DNA from: Oryzias latipes
Lineage: Eukaryota > Chordata > Actinopteri > Beloniformes > Adrianichthyidae
Assembly: GCF_002234675.1 (NCBI RefSeq)
Contig: NC_019871.2
Coordinates: 26,908,094-26,972,093, forward strand
DNA: 64,000 bases
Reading direction: 5' to 3'
The notes below the pieces were generated by a model, which saw nothing but the letters and a program-made list of their open reading frames with translations, was not told the origin of the DNA and searched no databases. Of the stretch, positions 10,440 through 22,001 are shown in pieces. Each line of letters opens with the position of its first letter. Position 1 is the first letter of the stretch. A program made the translations under genes and the position numbers.

Positions 10440-11307
10440 TTGGGAAATCCAATCAACCTTGTAAATACGGTGGTTCCGGGTTACACAGCAGGATGCGTGG
10501 CGTGCCTCTCTGCGAATACAACTATCTTCAAATTACTTAAAAAGTGGATTTTATCCAAAAAAGAGAGCTCACAATGCCCCCGAAGAAAACCCAGGAATAC
10601 GAAGACCTCAAAGTCTCTTGACATTATTCAAGAAACTCTGAAAAGTTTTATGGACAAAGTGTCCGCTAAGCTAACGCCACTTTGGGAAATGATGGAAGAG
10701 TTCCGAAGATTGTGGGCTCAAAACGAGCAGCGAGAAAATCGGGTCCATTCTGCAGAAAAGACTTGATGTGGAACAGCAAGTAAGGATGATTGTCATTATC
10801 ATTGGAGTACCAATCAAGCCCCGAGCGAGGCTAACAGCGGGCGCTAACACTGCTAATGCTAGCGCCAGTGTAGCTAGCAGTGCTAATACGGAGATCGGTG
10901 CAGAATCTCTGGTACTCCAAATGGAAACATTTCTCATATCTAAAGGGATTTCCCTGGATCTCGATACCATCGAGACAGGCCACCTGCTCCCCAGGAAGGA
11001 GACAGATAAACCAGCAATCTTCATTAGGTTTGTGAATCACAAACACAAGCTAGCTTTGATGACCCAAAGGAAACACTTGAAAGGTTCGGCTGCTTATCTG
11101 AACGACCATCTGACCAGAAGGAATGCTGAAATCTCAAAACATTCACCGCTTCTCAGGAAGCGTAAGCAGTTTGAGAACACTTGGGTTAAAAGCTGCAGGA
11201 TTTACGTCAAACCGATCGGTCCACCGGACCGGGCCTTCCACTCCCTTTCAAGCAACATTTATTGTCTAATTATCCTAAGTTTGATTAGTTACTGTATGAA
11301 TGTATAA
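10440..11307 (+). pseudogene. LINE ORF1-like pseudogene (Tx1/L1-type nucleic-acid-binding protein)
   Basis: Two overlapping frames, 10440-10766 and 10768-11307, belong to one protein broken by a single-base frameshift near 10725-10735. The first part has a basic N-terminus and a coiled-coil-like stretch (IIQETLKSFMDKVSAKL). The second has VIIIGVPIKPR, ISLDLDTIETGHLLPRKE, DKPAIFIRFVNHKHKLAL and an RKRKQFENTW segment, the layout of the RRM-containing ORF1 protein of fish L1/Tx1-like LINEs, which coats element RNA. No reverse transcriptase follows; the sequence runs into AAATAAACCAATTCAATTC and unrelated DNA, so this is a fragment. Confidence 0.65.
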
Positions 11308-11379
11308 CTGATGATTATATTGCTTTTGTGTATTATTTCTACTTAATTGCTTGAAATAAACCAATTCAATTCATTTCAA

Positions 11380-14300
11380 AATACAGTGATAAAATATTGT
11401 TTTTGAATTAATATATTCTCTGTTTAAAAATTGCTGACCATTAAAATCGTTTAATGAAAAATGTTCATTTATGTAAAAATACAAATATTTAGCTGGAAAC
11501 CACAGGGAATCAAACCCCAACATGCTAAGCATGTGCACCATTACCAGTGTCTTTTGCTTTTTGATCAGACCAAAGGCAAAACCTGAATTTAATTTTGCAG
11601 GTGTATTAAGTCATCATCCCATCAAATTATTTAAATAAAAATTAAACTTCCATGTCAAACTTAATCTTTTTGAAGATGTACGGTCCCCAACCACAAGGCT
11701 GGTCCGCTGAAGAAATATTCAATACCGTACTCATGAGTCTGAACTATCTTGTATTTTGAAAAATGACCGGAAAAGTCATTTTTTCCCAGTAAAAAACAAA
11801 AAAGCAATTAAAACAGGTCATTTTGCTCAGCTTTATGGTTTAATATATGTTTATTTTTGTGTATGTATCCGCCCTGTCGTTTCATTTGAACAATTGATGT
11901 ACAGTTTCATCTTTGTTTTTTACTGTGTCACCTGTGTTCCGAATGAATAAATAGTGTAAACAAAGGAATGCTGGGAAATTAGCACCGCTTCTGCACCACA
12001 AACCAGAATCAAATTTCTAATGAGCTCCTGCTGCTCTGCAGAAAATATGTTTTAAAAAAAAACAGAATTTTCCATTTTGGCTAAAAACTAAACAATCATA
12101 ATTAAAAGACCACTGGGAAGGATTCTACAGTAGAAAAATATAGTTGGAGTGGGCGTTTGCTTGCTCCACAGCTCTACCAAGTGGACAGAAAATGTACTAG
12201 CAATACAGAGAGTTAAAAAACATGATGGGGTCCATTACTTGCGAATCTCATCTCCTCCTCCTGTTTTATTTGTTTTGTTGTCTATCCTTCAGTTTAAGTT
12301 CAGCATGGCGACATCTGTGCTAGAGCTGTTGAGGGAGGCTGCAGATGTCTTCCAACAGCAAAACCAGCAGGAAACAGCACGAGACGATCTTCTAAATGTG
12401 ATTCTTATTTTGCTATGATTACAATTAACTGCCTGTTGGCTCATAACTTTTTTAATCTGTGTGGCCAGTGCTTTATTCTTGGCTGAACTGACCCGGAAGT
12501 AGGGTTAGGGTGAGGCTAATACGTACTAACAACATTTATCTATGGATGTAGTTAAAATTTATGCGGACAATACTGCTATGTGCATCTTGGCTGCAAGTAA
12601 ATATGTGGGAGTAACATCAGCCTTTATTTTGTCTGGACACGACTGGAAACACAAATTCACACGATTGTTTACATGCTTTCTCAGGACTATGTTGAGCAGC
12701 ATTCTGCACTCAAAAGGAGCCTCCGCCAGCTCAAACACCGTCCCAAAGCCGCTCCTCTGCTCAGAAACACGGTTCTCCTGAGTCCAGCAGCCGGACGGAC
12801 TGCGGACCAAAGCCTCCTGCAGAACAGAACACCATAACAAAGCACCCTCCCCTGCCTGCAAACACGAAGCTACGAGTCCAGCTGCTCTGCTCATATACAT
12901 GCTTGGCTCAAGTGGAGCAGCCGGCCGGCCGCACAGAGTGAGCAACTAGTCCACAAACTGCTGTTTTATATGTTTATACGTACATGTAAATTACCAACAA
13001 AGTGGTATTGCTTAGTTATTAGGATTTAGGAGCATGGCTGTAAACTTGTCTAATCTTCAGCTACAAAGCCTTTTGAAAAGGTAATGAATTTTATTCCTGC
13101 ACTTCAACCCCAAAATGTCTTGAAAACAGCAAGTTTTTCAAAATTTAAGGGAATAAACAATAAATTAAAACATCAAAACATTGAAGAAAGCTGATGCTAT
13201 TGGCACATATTTATATCTGATGGAAATTCATGTTTGCCTCATGTAATACGTGTGGCAAAGTTGCACATGGCTGCATTGTCCACAAGTCTTTCAATTGCGT
13301 CTGTGGCAGGATGAATTGGCTCAGATGTAGCGGCGAGGATAATTGCAGGCCGTGGCCTCATGGGTCACTATAAAAAGGCCAAGGCGTCCACTGGTTGCCA
13401 TGGGTGTCATTTGGCCAACTGGGACCGCCCACTTCCTGGTTGCACACTTCCGGGTAGCTTAAGGTAACATAGCGGTGGTAGCCTGTTTACAGGGGTTTGT
13501 TCGCTGGCCTCATGATTCCATACTGTTTTCAACTCCGGATGACCGCTGCCATTAAAACGGAGGTGGATTATAGCCTCTGCAGTTGAGCACGGCATGATCT
13601 TATCCCTCCCAGGTGATGAACAGATTCTGGCTGGTAAGCCAACGATGGTCAAGCCCTGCACCTGCCTTTAACTGAAGCCTTTCTTTTATTTTGGCAAATG
13701 TTTTTGGATCACCAGAATCTGACTCTCCCGTTCACTGAACAGCTGCTACTTTCCATATATTGAGTTTCTGAACATTTGACTGGCTCAAGCAGTTGGACTA
13801 CGACAGAGGGTTCCGCCGGGGTGCTCGCCGGCCGCTATAGCCAAAGGACTGTTCATGCCTGGATTCATCCCCGCCGTCTACTAAAACGAAAAAGAAGAAG
13901 GGAGATCGGCACCACTGGTTACCCTTGGTTCTTTAGCTGATCTGTGTTTGATGAGTGTTTATGCAGTGTGTGTGTGTGTTTCTTTGTGTTTGGATTTGGT
14001 TTTGGGTTGCTGACCAGAGTTCGGGAAACTGCTGGGACCCGCTCTCATAGGATTTTTGTGTGTTTTTTGAAAAATTCTTTATATAAATATTTTTTTTATA
14101 ACGCCACTAATCCTTCCCTATTTGCCCCCCTCCCCCAGCACTGAGGACCCAGGTGTCAGTCCTGTGCCTAAGATGGAGGCCTTCCTGGTCTGGAGTGACG
14201 TGTCCTTGGGTTGAAGGGTTCACATGTGTGTGTGATCTGCGTCACGTGATTGGGGTGATTTTATATTTTTTGTTCTAAGGGAGCCTCCACCTCTCTTAGC

Positions 14301-15235
14301 CATTCAGGTCCTCAGAACTGAACTTCTGTTATAATTTATGTATTTGGCGTGCATGTATTTTAACAAATCATTTTTAATTGGGTTTAGAATTTTGTAATAC
14401 ATTTTTTTTAACTCTGGTGCCCTTGTTTCCTGCTTTTGCGTGCATCCATCGAAATTCCCTCCAGACCACACGTTGTTGGTTGCACGTATTCAAAATTAAA
14501 GTCCCATTAGATGTAACACACCTAGATGTGGGATATTTGTTCTCCACATTTGACCCATCCCCTGGGAGAGCGGTGAGCTGCAGACACAGCAGCGCTCAGG
14601 AACCGTTTGGTGTGTTTAACACCATCTCTAAACTTAATCCTAACCTTAACCATTCGTCTGGGTCCGTTTGGCCAAGAAAAAGGTTCAGCACTTGCCACTT
14701 GTATTTACGTGCAAATAGTCACTTTCTTGATAATAATATACATTGATGACCCAAACTTGCATGCTAGCACCCACTTTAGCACCCACTTCACACTTCCCAG
14801 CCTGATTTCTTTCTATTAAAATGGGATTACTAACCTGCACAAGCTGACTCCTCCCCATCATAAAATATTGCTCCCATCATTTTTGCAGTTGATTGTAAAA
14901 CATTGCGCCCCTTTTGTGATTCTTTGCGTGCCTGTTTGGACCTTGTCATTACTTTACTCAGCAAGACGGGCAAGACTCAATGCAAGACTCAATGCAGATA
15001 GTAATGGCGCATGTGTGTCACGTCGTATATCACGCCAACCCAGTAATATATATCCATGGCGACTGCTTTTATGCCACTGAGCAGCGTCCTGCACCTATAG
15101 CAGTATGATTTTATGAGGAAGAGGGCAGTTCTGCTCCAGTCCAAATGGAATTTTTAACCTGTTTTAATCTCTTACCTTTTCAACTGATGTAGTACTTTAA
15201 AAGTTTTGAGTAAAAACTAAAAAAGAGAGAATCAA
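11380..15235. other. Long interval without a supported gene
   Basis: Open frames are short and lack recognisable domains. CACTATAAAAAGG at about 13367 resembles a TATA box, but no coding exon follows within view. The block around 14535-14610 (ACATTTGACCCATCCC and neighbours) resembles an interspersed repeat common in fish. A TG microsatellite lies near 13965. Confidence 0.55.
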
Positions 15236-15271
15236 GCTCTTAAAGGTTTGTGGGTGGCTCTGAAAAGAGCC
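15236..15271 (-). promoter_or_regulatory. Orphan histone-type mRNA 3' stem-loop with downstream element
   Basis: Read on the minus strand, GGCTCTTTTCAGAGCC is followed by ACCCAC, the canonical replication-dependent histone stem-loop (six-base stem, four-base TTTC loop). AAGAGCT, resembling the U7 snRNA-binding downstream element, follows about ten bases later. No histone coding sequence lies on the 5' side (15272-15600), so this is a detached 3' end. Confidence 0.75.
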
Positions 15272-15840
15272 GTTGTGGGTCAGAAAACACCGTTCTGGAG
15301 CTGCCATGGGTCTGCTCCCTCTGCTGGAAAGTGGATCATGAAGGAGTTTCTCAGCTGGAGAGCCTCTCTGCTGGTAGCAACCTATTTTATCCCGTGCAGC
15401 TGCTCGTCTTCAGTTACCACAGCCTCATCACTGCAGGTTCCTATGGTTCCTGAGGACCTGATGAAGCTGTGCAGAACACTAGAACTTCACACTCTGTTCT
15501 GGATCTTCAGTCAGATGTCAATACAGACTCCACTCTCCAGAGACCATCCAGAAGGCATTCTTCACAAGCAGCTGGGCTGGTGCTAGGTGGTAGTTAAAGG
15601 TCCACCTCTATCGGGAAAGGAGGCGTCCAGGGTATCACTGCATCGCGTTTTTCTGCAATGGGATGGCCTCATCTGCCACATAGACACGGGGGAAAGTTCC
15701 TTTGCCTCAGGGGGCCTTCAGGACAGCATGCTTGCTGTCCACTGCCCCAGAGCAATTAAAAGCCACCAGAAAATAACTAACTAACCTGGCTGCAGGGTGG
15801 GGCTCTGGTAACTCTGATTGGAGGGAGTAAGTGAATCTAG
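15272..15840. other. Interval without a supported gene
   Basis: A plus-strand open frame of 112 codons exists here, but it overlaps the histone-type stem-loop and has no recognisable motif. I see no exon with good splice sites. Confidence 0.5.
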
Positions 15841-18800
15841 TAATGAAAAGATTTTTGTCTGAATCGCCCTTAGTCTGGCCCATCTACCAGGACCAGTTGG
15901 AGGTGGAACACCACCCAGCTACCGGCTCCTAGGATCATTCGGGTAGTTGCACCACGTAGAATGCAAAGAAGGGCAGTTAGACTGTCCAATCAAAGAAATC
16001 TAGTTCACATCCCTTGCAAGAAGGTTTTGACCAGTCCCAAGGAAACTAATCTCAAACTTGCTGCACTCAATGTCAGATCTTTATGCAACAAATCATTTTT
16101 AATCAATAATCTTATCTCTTCTTTTAATCTTGATTTTATGTTTTTAACTGAAACATGGCTTGACAAAAACACAGGAAACATAGTTCTAGTCGAATCAACT
16201 CCCCCCAACTACAAACATGAATCGGAAATACGAGAAAATAAAAAGGGTGGAGGCGTTTCTGCACTGTTTAGAGATAATATTGCAACCCGCAGACTATCAT
16301 TTGGTGTGTTTTCATCATTTGAGTATGTGTCCTTTAAGATTGAGTTAAAACAAACTCCTCCCTTACTCTGCATAGTTATGTACAAACCTCCTCAGCACAG
16401 CCAAAGTTTTATTGATGATTTCACTGAAATGCTCTCAGTTGTGTGCACAGACTTTGATGGTCTAGTCATTACAGGTGATTTCAATGTTCATGTTGATAAT
16501 GTCAATGACAGAAATGCAAAAGAGCTCAATGCTGTCCTTGAAACCTTTGGTCTAATTCAGCATGTGAGTTGCCCCACCCACAGCAGAGGGCACACTCTGG
16601 ACCTGCTCATCACAAGGGGGGTTACTATTTACAATGTCAGTGTGGTTGATGTCGCCCTCTCTGATCATTTCTGTGTATTCTTTGACCTGTCTGTTGCTCC
16701 CAAACCACCGCCTGGCCCTGCAGTTGTCCAAAGGAGACAAATAAATGAGAGCACTAGGGCACAGTTTGTAGAAATGATAAACCCTGAAAACGTCTCTGGT
16801 GCCAATGTTGATGAAATGCTGAATTCTGTTACTTCTAGCATCTTGAATGTTCTGGATGCCATTGCCCCTATGAAAGTTCAATTGAGAAAACATAGACAGA
16901 AAGCTCCCTGGAGGAATGATGATCTAGTCAGGGCACAGAAACAACAGTGCCGCAGAGCCGAGCGAAAGTGGCGCAAGTCAAAACTCCAGGTTCATTATGG
17001 AATATATAAGGCGGAGTTGTACGCTTATAACCAGATCTTATGCAGAACAAGGGAAAGGTACTTCTCTGAAATAATTGGAAGTTGCAGCAGCAACTCTCGT
17101 ATCCTGTTCACAACAGTTAACAGATTAACTAACCCTCCAACCCAGCTACCAATAGAATTGGTTTGTACACCTAAATGTAATGAGTTTGCTGTATTTTTCA
17201 ATGACAAGGTTCAGGGCATTAAAAAAGCCATCAACTCCACAACACATATAACTATCGAACGGCCACCTACTCACTCTAAGCTGACTCACTTTATACCTGT
17301 CACTGACCAAACTGTCCAAGAGACCATCACCCGTCTGAGCTCGTCTACATGCTGCCTTGATGTGTTACCCACTAGATTTCTAAAGTCTGTCTTGAACAGT
17401 GTGTTGCCATCAATTACTCAAATAGTTAACATGTCTCTTCAATCTGGAATATTTCCAGAGGCCTTAAAAACTGCAGTCATTAAACCCCTCCTGAAAAAGA
17501 GCGGTCTTGATCCCACTGTACTGAATAATTACAGACCTATCTCTAATCTGCCATTTTTAGGAAAAGTCCTTGAAAAAGTTGTCTACCAACAGCTCACTGA
17601 CTTTCTCTTATTAAACAATTCGTTTGATGTTTTCCAGTCAGGTTTTAGACCCCATCATAGCACAGAAACTGCTCTTATCAAGGTAACCAATGACATCCGC
17701 CTGAACACTGATGATGGAAAAGTCTCTGTCTTAATCCTGCTAGACCTGAGCGCTGCCTTTGATACTGTTGATCATGGGATCCTTTTGCACAGACTCCAAG
17801 ACTGGGTTGGCATCTCTGGATCTGCCCTAAGTTGGCTCAAGTCTTATCTAGAAGACAGGAAATATTTTGTTGAAATTGGGAGTTGTGTCTCAGACTACAT
17901 GGGCTTGAATTGTGGTGTGCCCCAGGGATCGATCCTGGGACCCCTTCTGTTCAACCTCTACATGCTGCCACTAGGGCAGTTAATACGCAGTAATAACATA
18001 TCTTATCACAACTATGCAGATGATACTCAGATCTATGTGTCACTGACAACAGGTGAATATGGGCCGGTGGATTCTCTCAACCACTGCCTCCAACAGATCA
18101 GCGCGTGGATGCAGAACAACTTTCTCCAGCTAAACTCAGACAAGACCGAAGTTATTGTTTTTGGCCCACAGAAACAAAGAGAAATTGTCAGCAGCTACCT
18201 TCATTCTCTGTCTCTCAAACCCTCAAATCAAGTCAGAAATCTAGGGGTAATCATGGACTCTGACCTGAACTTTAACAGCCATATCAAGTCAGTAACATCA
18301 GCGGCATTTTACCACCTGAAAAACATTGCCAAAATCAAAAACATAATCTCAAAGCGAGACCTGGAGATACTTATCCATGCATTTGTCTCCAGTAGGTTAG
18401 ACTACTGTAACGGCCTGCTCACCGGCCTGTCCAAACGAGCTGTAAAACAGCTTCAGTACATCCAGAATGCTGCTGCTAGAGTCCTGACCAAAACCAGGAA
18501 GTATGATCACATTAGTCCTGTGCTCAGGTCTTTGCACTGGCTCCCTGTACCTCAAAGAATAGACTTCAAAGCAGCTCTGCTTGTGTACAAGTCTCTCCAT
18601 GGCCACGCACCAAAGTACATCTCTGACATGTTAGTGCCATATGAACCATCTCGTACTCTGAGGACCTCAGGGACCGGCCTCCTGTTGATTCCCAGAGTCA
18701 GAACTAAACAAGGGGAATCAGCATTTCAATATTCTGCAGCTAAAATCTGGAACAGCCTCCCTGAAGGCGTAAGACAGGCCTCTTCTGTGTTCATGTTCAA

Positions 18801-19043
18801 ATCTAGACTTAAAACATTTCTGTTTAGCCGTGTATATGACTGAAAGGTCCTATCTGCACCTTTCTTTCCTTCCTTTCTTTTTAAATCTTTTTTTTCTTCC
18901 TTTTCTTTTAAAGTAAATTTTATGTTGATTATTTCTATGATGTATTGTGATTTTAATGCATTTTTCTGTTTTGTGAAGCAGCTTGAATTACTTTGTGTAC
19001 GAATTGTGCTATACAAATAAACTTGCCTTGCCTTGCCTTGCAA
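15841..19043 (+). mobile_element. CR1/L2-group LINE with complete ORF2 and 3' tail
   Basis: The element includes the end of a 5' region, an uninterrupted ORF2 and a 3' UTR. It ends TGTGCTATACAAATAAACTT followed by a CCTTG pentamer tail at about 19022-19041. The 5' boundary is approximate; no ORF1 esterase was found upstream, so the copy is 5' truncated. Its RT region is almost identical to 1-1156. Confidence 0.88.
15961..18843 (+). CDS. L2 LINE ORF2: endonuclease plus reverse transcriptase (960 aa)
   Basis: The protein combines an apurinic-like endonuclease (residues about 32-240) with a reverse transcriptase (about 480-760). Endonuclease residues are visible in LNVRSLCNKS, LTETWL (Glu 64), ITGDFNVHVD (about 171), THSRGHTLDLLITRG and LSDHFCVFF (about 234). 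RT motifs include NYRPISNLPFLGK, STETALIKV, LLDLSAAFDTVDHG, GVPQGSILGPLLF and YADD (about 685). The C-terminal FKSRLKTFLFSRVYD is the usual L2 end. The frame is open upstream of the ATG, so the N-terminus may extend. There are no stops or frameshifts. With the near-identical fragment at 1-1156 this suggests a young, possibly active lineage. Confidence 0.93.
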   Translation: MQRRAVRLSNQRNLVHIPCKKVLTSPKETNLKLAALNVRSLCNKSFLINNLISSFNLDFMFLTETWLDKNTGNIVLVESTPPNYKHESEIRENKKGGGVSALFRDNIATRRLSFGVFSSFEYVSFKIELKQTPPLLCIVMYKPPQHSQSFIDDFTEMLSVVCTDFDGLVITGDFNVHVDNVNDRNAKELNAVLETFGLIQHVSCPTHSRGHTLDLLITRGVTIYNVSVVDVALSDHFCVFFDLSVAPKPPPGPAVVQRRQINESTRAQFVEMINPENVSGANVDEMLNSVTSSILNVLDAIAPMKVQLRKHRQKAPWRNDDLVRAQKQQCRRAERKWRKSKLQVHYGIYKAELYAYNQILCRTRERYFSEIIGSCSSNSRILFTTVNRLTNPPTQLPIELVCTPKCNEFAVFFNDKVQGIKKAINSTTHITIERPPTHSKLTHFIPVTDQTVQETITRLSSSTCCLDVLPTRFLKSVLNSVLPSITQIVNMSLQSGIFPEALKTAVIKPLLKKSGLDPTVLNNYRPISNLPFLGKVLEKVVYQQLTDFLLLNNSFDVFQSGFRPHHSTETALIKVTNDIRLNTDDGKVSVLILLDLSAAFDTVDHGILLHRLQDWVGISGSALSWLKSYLEDRKYFVEIGSCVSDYMGLNCGVPQGSILGPLLFNLYMLPLGQLIRSNNISYHNYADDTQIYVSLTTGEYGPVDSLNHCLQQISAWMQNNFLQLNSDKTEVIVFGPQKQREIVSSYLHSLSLKPSNQVRNLGVIMDSDLNFNSHIKSVTSAAFYHLKNIAKIKNIISKRDLEILIHAFVSSRLDYCNGLLTGLSKRAVKQLQYIQNAAARVLTKTRKYDHISPVLRSLHWLPVPQRIDFKAALLVYKSLHGHAPKYISDMLVPYEPSRTLRTSGTGLLLIPRVRTKQGESAFQYSAAKIWNSLPEGVRQASSVFMFKSRLKTFLFSRVYD

Positions 19044-19357
19044 ACCCCTCCACCACTATAAGGTGGCGATTCAGGGAGGGGATATTTATCAGTCACTAGC
19101 CAATCACTAACAATTACTGTGGGGAAACCGAAGAACTTGGAGAAAACCCACAGGACTGCCAGGCTTTAATATGGTTCATTATCTATACATCTTACACTGA
19201 TATTTATGTAAGTATGGATTCATTTTTGTTTGTTTATTATTATTAATTTATGATTATTATTTTATTTTTTATCATTTTATTACTATTAATGTATTATTAG
19301 ATACTCAATTCGTGTATTTTATTATTTATTTTTTTATTATTATTATTGTTATCATGG
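19044..19357. other. AT-rich spacer
   Basis: Contains TTATTATT-rich low-complexity sequence (about 19230-19350) and no gene. Confidence 0.6.
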
Positions 19358-19362
19358 CCCAC

Positions 19363-19927
19363 TGTCAGGTTTAGTCGAGGACAGCCAGAAAGCAAACCCA
19401 AGAGTAAAGGTTAAATAGTGTTTATTGTCCTGGTCAGAGGGTTGGAGTGATGAGGGAGCGTGGAAACCTCCCGCCAGCAGGGGGAGCAGGACTTGGTAGA
19501 CTCACAGCCGTGAGAGGAAATGAGCGGACAGAGCTGGGAGGGGGGAGAGAGCCTGGATGCCGGTGATGAAGTTGTAAACACTAGGAGACCTCGGCAGAGG
19601 AATCTCCACTTTATAAAGTCAATGGAAAGTCTTTGGCTTACAATGCAAATCCGTGTGGATGGAGAAGGCGAGGAGAAGGCAAGGCGATGGCGATGGCGAG
19701 GCGAGGCGGTGGCGTGGCGTGACGTGACGTGACGTGACGGTAGCTTATGATCCGTGCGGATGCGTGGACAGTTTAGCTGGAATGAATCAGAGAAGACTGA
19801 CGTTCCGGCAATGAGTGCAGCACAGGCGTGGACTTATGAAGGGGCATGACCAGGTGTCCTCCATGGAGCCTGATTGCTCCCACCGGAAGCCTGGCCAAAC
19901 AAGGTGAGTGCTGCAGCGGACATGACA
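19363..19927 (-). mobile_element. Solo LTR (565 bp) with perfect 5-bp target duplication
   Basis: The sequence begins TGTCAGG and ends CATGACA and is flanked by CCCAC on both sides (19358-19362 and 19928-19932). An AATAAA signal on the minus strand near the 19363 end suggests minus orientation. No internal retroelement region is present, so it is a solo LTR left by LTR-LTR recombination. It contains a TGACG tandem run at about 19709-19738. The family is not identified. Confidence 0.8.
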
Positions 19928-20415
19928 CCCACAGCAGTCACTGACCAAGGACCATATTGTTTTAACAGCCTGTTTGTGTTTAATTCACTTAAAAAAAGTC
20001 TTTTTTAGAATCTAGGGAAAGACAGAGCAACCGGAGAGAACCTACTAATGCACAAAGGAACACAAAAACTATTTCTGCACATAGAGAGATTTGTGCAGAA
20101 AAAAAAACCACTTCCAGACAACTAACTATCCATCCATCCATCTTCTTCCACTCATATGGGACGGGGTCACAGGGGCAGCAGTGCAGTGGGGTACAGAAAT
20201 GTTCTGGAGGTCACTGATCAGGCGTTGTGCCACAACCGCTTTTGGTTGAAATTCTCAGCACGTGAGATATTCCCACTGACACACAAACACACTGACACAA
20301 CTTTATTTGGTAACGCTTTATTTTACGGTACAGTACTTACAGTGTACTTAAGTGGTATTTAGATGGTACTTGTAGTGTAACTACTGGCATTCAGCCAGCA
20401 TGACTGCTGGCTGAA

Positions 20416-20496
20416 TGTCAGAAGTTGGATTCAAACACGTGCCAGTACGAGACTGCAACGTTAGCGCAGTGCCTTGGACTGCTCATCCATCCCGAC
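20416..20496 (-). pseudogene. tRNA-Leu-derived pseudogene
   Basis: On the minus strand a tRNA-Leu-like sequence runs from GTCGGGATGG to CTTCTGACA. The anticodon loop is CTAACGT instead of a Leu loop, the D-arm is changed and the B-box is TTTGAATCCAA. It is a decayed member of the family at 36883 and 56378. Confidence 0.65.
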
Positions 20497-20636
20497 ATCT
20501 TCCTGAACCAACTTTGGAAACTGTGAAACAAAAAAGTCTTATGTGCCACAAGTGCTCGTTTGTTCAGAAAGCAAAGATTGAATTGGGAAAAAGGGCCTTT
20601 CTTTTTTACTGACTTGTCAACTACTTGTCAACCATT

Positions 20637-20900
20637 TTCGGCTCCCGCGCAAAAGACCGGGGTTCAATTCCCTTGACTGGCAGCACTGCTTTCTAGATTA
20701 GCTAACAGAATATGCAAAACCATTTGCTGGGAAACCTCGTAACTCCTGCTTGTTCACTGTTGCCATCACAAAAATGGCTGCCATCTTTATAAAAATCAAC
20801 AGATCATTAAGGAACACCACATGACTGAAATGACCTGTCTGTTTCATAACATTTGTGTCAATATCTGAAGCTTTAGTGCTTCTGTGTTATATGGCAGCAC
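20637..20900 (-). repeat. Inverted copy of the tRNA-cassette repeat (matches 57050-57310)
   Basis: This stretch is the reverse complement of 57050-57310, with landmarks GACCGGGGTTCAATTCCCTT (a tRNA-Asp-like T-arm), AATATGCAAAACCATTTGCTG and GCTTCTGTGTTATATGGCAG. Only tRNA halves are recognisable. Confidence 0.75.
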
Positions 20901-21348
20901 TATCATTTCGGTTTCTTTTTGGTTTCAATTTTTTGTGAAATAAAACTTGATTGATTCCATAACAGTTAAATTATATTGTTACCATAGCTCCAATAAAAAC
21001 CACAGATAAAAAAAACAACCTAAATAAATGTGCTTAAAAATGATAACAAGAACAAGTGTCCAGTGTCTAAGAGGCAATGTAGAGTGTAGCATCTGATGGG
21101 AAGAAATCTCAGCAAAAGGATTCTTTTCTGCATTGACATGTTGCAGACTCCACAGGAAGGGATGTGAAATGTTATTTCTGGATCCTCCAAAGCGATGACA
21201 TCACTGTCAATCTGCACAAAAAAAAAAACACATTAGTTCAAAAAAACAAGTTTTATTTGATGTCACACGGAACATATAGGAAAAAAACAAGTCCAGTAGT
21301 ATTTTCAGAAGCGTAAATAAAAAAAGTGCGAAATGGAGCTTCTTTCTT
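20901..21348. other. Interval without a supported gene
   Basis: A 65-codon minus-strand frame has no motif and no flanking splice signals that I trust. Confidence 0.5.
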
Positions 21349-21365
21349 GCTGTGTGCGAACATTT

Positions 21366-21984
21366 TTTTCTTCTTCTTTTTTTCTTTTTATTCTCTCTCT
21401 TTCTCTTTTCTGGAGGGAAGAAGAGAGAGGGATGTTAGAGAGGGGGGGGTGATAGTGGGAGGGGGGGATAAGACCATGAAGCAGCATAGAGCAGACAAGT
21501 TTACTGGTTGTTTATCATTACGGTAAGGTTCAAATGTAGTAAAAAAAGGGTGGGGCCTGTCCACACACACACACTGAAATGTTATCAACACACCTGCTAG
21601 CTGCAAAAATGTCCACATGTCAACATGTACACAAAACAGATAGTGTTCACACACGCATACCTATGCCTTTAAACCAACTAATGTGAGATCTTTCATTCAT
21701 TCAATCATGCAAACTATTAGTGCAAAGGTGAGCTAACACCTGTGCTCAGGTGAGTGTTTATGTTCTTCTAAAATGGATGGTGGAATGTGAAAAGAAGGAG
21801 GAGGAGGAGCGCCCAGCCACCCCCACACCCAGACCCCCGCCGCAGCAGCAGCGGCAGCCGGAACCCCCCAACGCCACACGGCAGCAGGCAGGGGACAACC
21901 GCCCCCCAGGCGACCAAATCCGCCACCCAGGCCAGGACCAGCAGGACCGCCGCGAGGCCCCCAGAGCCAGAGAGCAGTGTGTGA
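21366..21984 (-). mobile_element. 5'-truncated GC-rich retroposon with A-rich tail and 17-bp target duplication
   Basis: On the minus strand this matches about 33928-34500 of the larger element. It ends in an A-rich tail (T-rich on the plus strand at 21362-21410) and is flanked by the perfect direct repeat GCTGTGTGCGAACATTT at 21349-21365 and 21985-22001. Long target duplication, A-rich 3' end and 5' truncation are marks of LINE-machinery retroposition. Frames rich in Pro, Arg and Gln in this stretch are by-products of GC-rich repeat sequence. Confidence 0.82.
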
Positions 21985-22001
21985 GCTGTGTGCGAACATT
22001 T

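Noticed and set aside
11495..11555. tRNA-like sequence on the minus strand (GGTTTGATTCCC box)
   Set aside because: Only a B-box-like stretch and a partial anticodon arm; acceptor and D-arm do not pair.
12305..12418. Short frame starting MATSVLELLREAADVF
   Set aside because: Plausible-looking start but only 37 codons, no splice donor and no recognisable family.
13360..13380. TATA-box-like CACTATAAAAAGG
   Set aside because: No coding exon or element structure downstream to support a promoter call.
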